Assembly: GCA_029237815.1 (NCBI GenBank)
Contig: JAQZBP010000008.1
Span: forward strand, 62,001 to 126,000
Length of the DNA: 64,000 bases
Reading direction: 5' to 3'
Source of the DNA: Moraxellaceae bacterium
GTDB taxonomy: Bacteria; Pseudomonadota; Gammaproteobacteria; Pseudomonadales; Moraxellaceae
A program made the translations under genes and the position numbers. The notes beneath the pieces were generated by a model. It searched no databases. It was not told where the DNA came from and was given only the letters and a program-made list of their open reading frames with translations. Below are positions 62,966 through 64,000 of this stretch, one piece after another (the stretch's first letter is position 1; every line of letters begins with the position of its first letter).

Positions 62966-63811
62966 TCACTCTCGCCGAAGACTCACCAGCGAGGCGATCA
63001 GGATGAGGGCGACTCCCGCCACTGCGTAAATATCGGGCGTTTCTCCCCACAAGAGCCAGGCATAGAGGCCGGCCACGACGATGGCGAGATAGGTCACGGG
63101 GCCGATCCGGTTTGCCGGCGCCAGTGCATAGGCCCGGGTCAGGCAGAGCTGGCTCAGGGTGGCCAAGGTGCCGACAGCTGCCAGCAGGCCGAATTCATGC
63201 AGAGTGATGGCACGTCCCGCCCATACCAGGGGTACTGTCGACACCAGCGTAGACAGCAGGGCGAAGTAGAAAACCACGCGTGTAGCGGGCTCCGTGGCAC
63301 CTAAGGCCCGAACGGTTACGAAGGCTGTGGCGGCCAGGACGCTGGACCCTATGCCGATCAGGGCAAAGCGATTGAACAGCTCCCCTTCCGGCTTGCATAC
63401 CAGCAATACTCCAGCGAATCCGATCAGTGCGGCCAGCCAGGCTCGGAGCGTCATTGGCTCTTTCAGAAAAAGCCAGGCGACCAATGGAATGAAGATAGGT
63501 GAGGAGTAGGTGAACACCATTGCGCTAGACAATGGAAGATGGGCGATGGCATAGAAAAACCCATACATGGCGGTCAGGCCAGTCAGGGTGCGCCACAGGT
63601 GCCGTCCGAAAACGCTGGTGCGAAAGCCTCTATCGCGATGCAGCAGCATGATCGGAAGCAGCAGCAGGAGTCCCGTCAGGTTGCGGGCGAAGACCACGAT
63701 CTCGTTGCCCACGGTGTGGGAGGCCAGGCGGATGAACACCCCCATGGTGGCGAACAGGACGGCGGATAGCGCCAGCAGGACGGCGCCGCGCAGGATGGGG
63801 GATTGCGGCAT
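62966..63811 (-). CDS. DMT-superfamily (EamA) transporter
   Basis: 281 residues, about ten transmembrane helices in two EamA repeats. AVLFATMGVFIRLAS at the start and the two halves joined near residue 140 are typical. YSSPIFIPLVAWLFLKEPMTL and PVTYLAIVVAGLYAWLLWGE are the paired repeat signatures. Metabolite export is the likely role; substrate unknown. GGGAG is about eight bases before the ATG. It interrupts the ffh-rpsP interval on the opposite strand. Confidence 0.87.
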   Translation of the reverse strand: MPQSPILRGAVLLALSAVLFATMGVFIRLASHTVGNEIVVFARNLTGLLLLLPIMLLHRDRGFRTSVFGRHLWRTLTGLTAMYGFFYAIAHLPLSSAMVFTYSSPIFIPLVAWLFLKEPMTLRAWLAALIGFAGVLLVCKPEGELFNRFALIGIGSSVLAATAFVTVRALGATEPATRVVFYFALLSTLVSTVPLVWAGRAITLHEFGLLAAVGTLATLSQLCLTRAYALAPANRIGPVTYLAIVVAGLYAWLLWGETPDIYAVAGVALILIASLVSLRRE

Positions 63812-63939
63812 TCAGGGGCTCCCGGAGGGGCCGGGAAGCATAGCGGAAGCGCAGTTTCATTGCCGAGCGAATTCACGTAGACTACGCGGCCTTTCGGGAT
63901 GGCCTCGGGTAAGGGGCTGTCCGCAAAGCAGGTTCTTAC

Positions 63940-63959
63940 AAGGCGATCTGCCTTTTTTT
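63940..63959 (+). promoter_or_regulatory. Short hairpin and T-run in the rpsP leader
   Basis: AAGGC (63940-63944), loop GATCT, GCCTT (63950-63954), with seven T (63953-63959), 15 bases before the rpsP start. A weak terminator-like shape that could act as an attenuator. Confidence 0.35.
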
Positions 63960-63974
63960 CAGGTGCATAGAAAC

Positions 63975-64000
63975 ATGGTGACCATTCGTTTAGCTCGTGG
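63975..64000 (+). CDS. rpsP: 30S ribosomal protein S16, start only
   Basis: The last 26 bases encode MVTIRLARG, the invariant N-terminus of bacterial S16; the rest is beyond the window. The usual gammaproteobacterial order ffh-rpsP-rimM-trmD supports it. An AGGTG lies 10 bases upstream. Confidence 0.85.

Overview
The window is high-GC DNA from a Gram-negative bacterium, most probably a gammaproteobacterium outside the enterics. The best lineage clue is the right end, where a CorB/YtfL-type CNNM protein, a YpjD-type cytochrome c assembly protein, ffh and the start of rpsP follow one another in an arrangement typical of Gammaproteobacteria. Lipoproteins, an OmpA protein, a TonB receptor, an alginate system and a sigma54/NtrC-type promoter agree with this. 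I cannot name the genus.

Layout. 1-5 kb: a truncated Old Yellow Enzyme, a CHASE-GGDEF diguanylate cyclase, nine tandem heptamers, a DUF815 ATPase and an MFS exporter. 5-11 kb: a nitrogen-regulated block. nasT (ANTAR antiterminator) has its own sigma54 promoter. It is followed by a perfect sigma54 promoter, an NtrC-like site and a hairpin leader ending in an intrinsic terminator ahead of nrtABC, then an outer-membrane porin gene. 11-14 kb: a lipoprotein, an Aminopep-family peptidase and a rhomboid protease. 14-25.5 kb: a regulatory region of nearly 840 bp, then a chemosensory operon with several oddities (double-receiver regulator, three-CheW fusion, free CheB-type receiver, CheA, CheW, CheY, CheD, MCP, CheR, CheB). 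26-41.4 kb: a complete alginate synthesis, modification and export cluster except algA, in the rearranged order flgT-like, algI-J-F-X-L, algD-8-44-K-E-G. 41.5-54 kb: tRNA-Leu and housekeeping genes (arginase, carbonic anhydrases, dGTPase, SDR, two Nudix hydrolases, purT). 54-64 kb: the CNNM/ypjD genes, a TonB receptor/hybrid kinase/YfiR operon, ffh, an EamA exporter and the start of rpsP.

How parts fit together. Three pieces point to cyclic-di-GMP and surface-polymer control: the GGDEF protein with an intact I-site, the PilZ protein Alg44 with its c-di-GMP residues, and a YfiR-type periplasmic protein paired with a CHASE8-like kinase. A perfect CRP-type palindrome lies upstream of the alginate cluster. 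The AlgG homologue lacks the DPHD catalytic motif of alginate C5-epimerases, so the polymer may not be ordinary G-containing alginate. The nitrate block looks like a two-layer switch: NtrC/sigma54 initiation followed by NasT-dependent antitermination.
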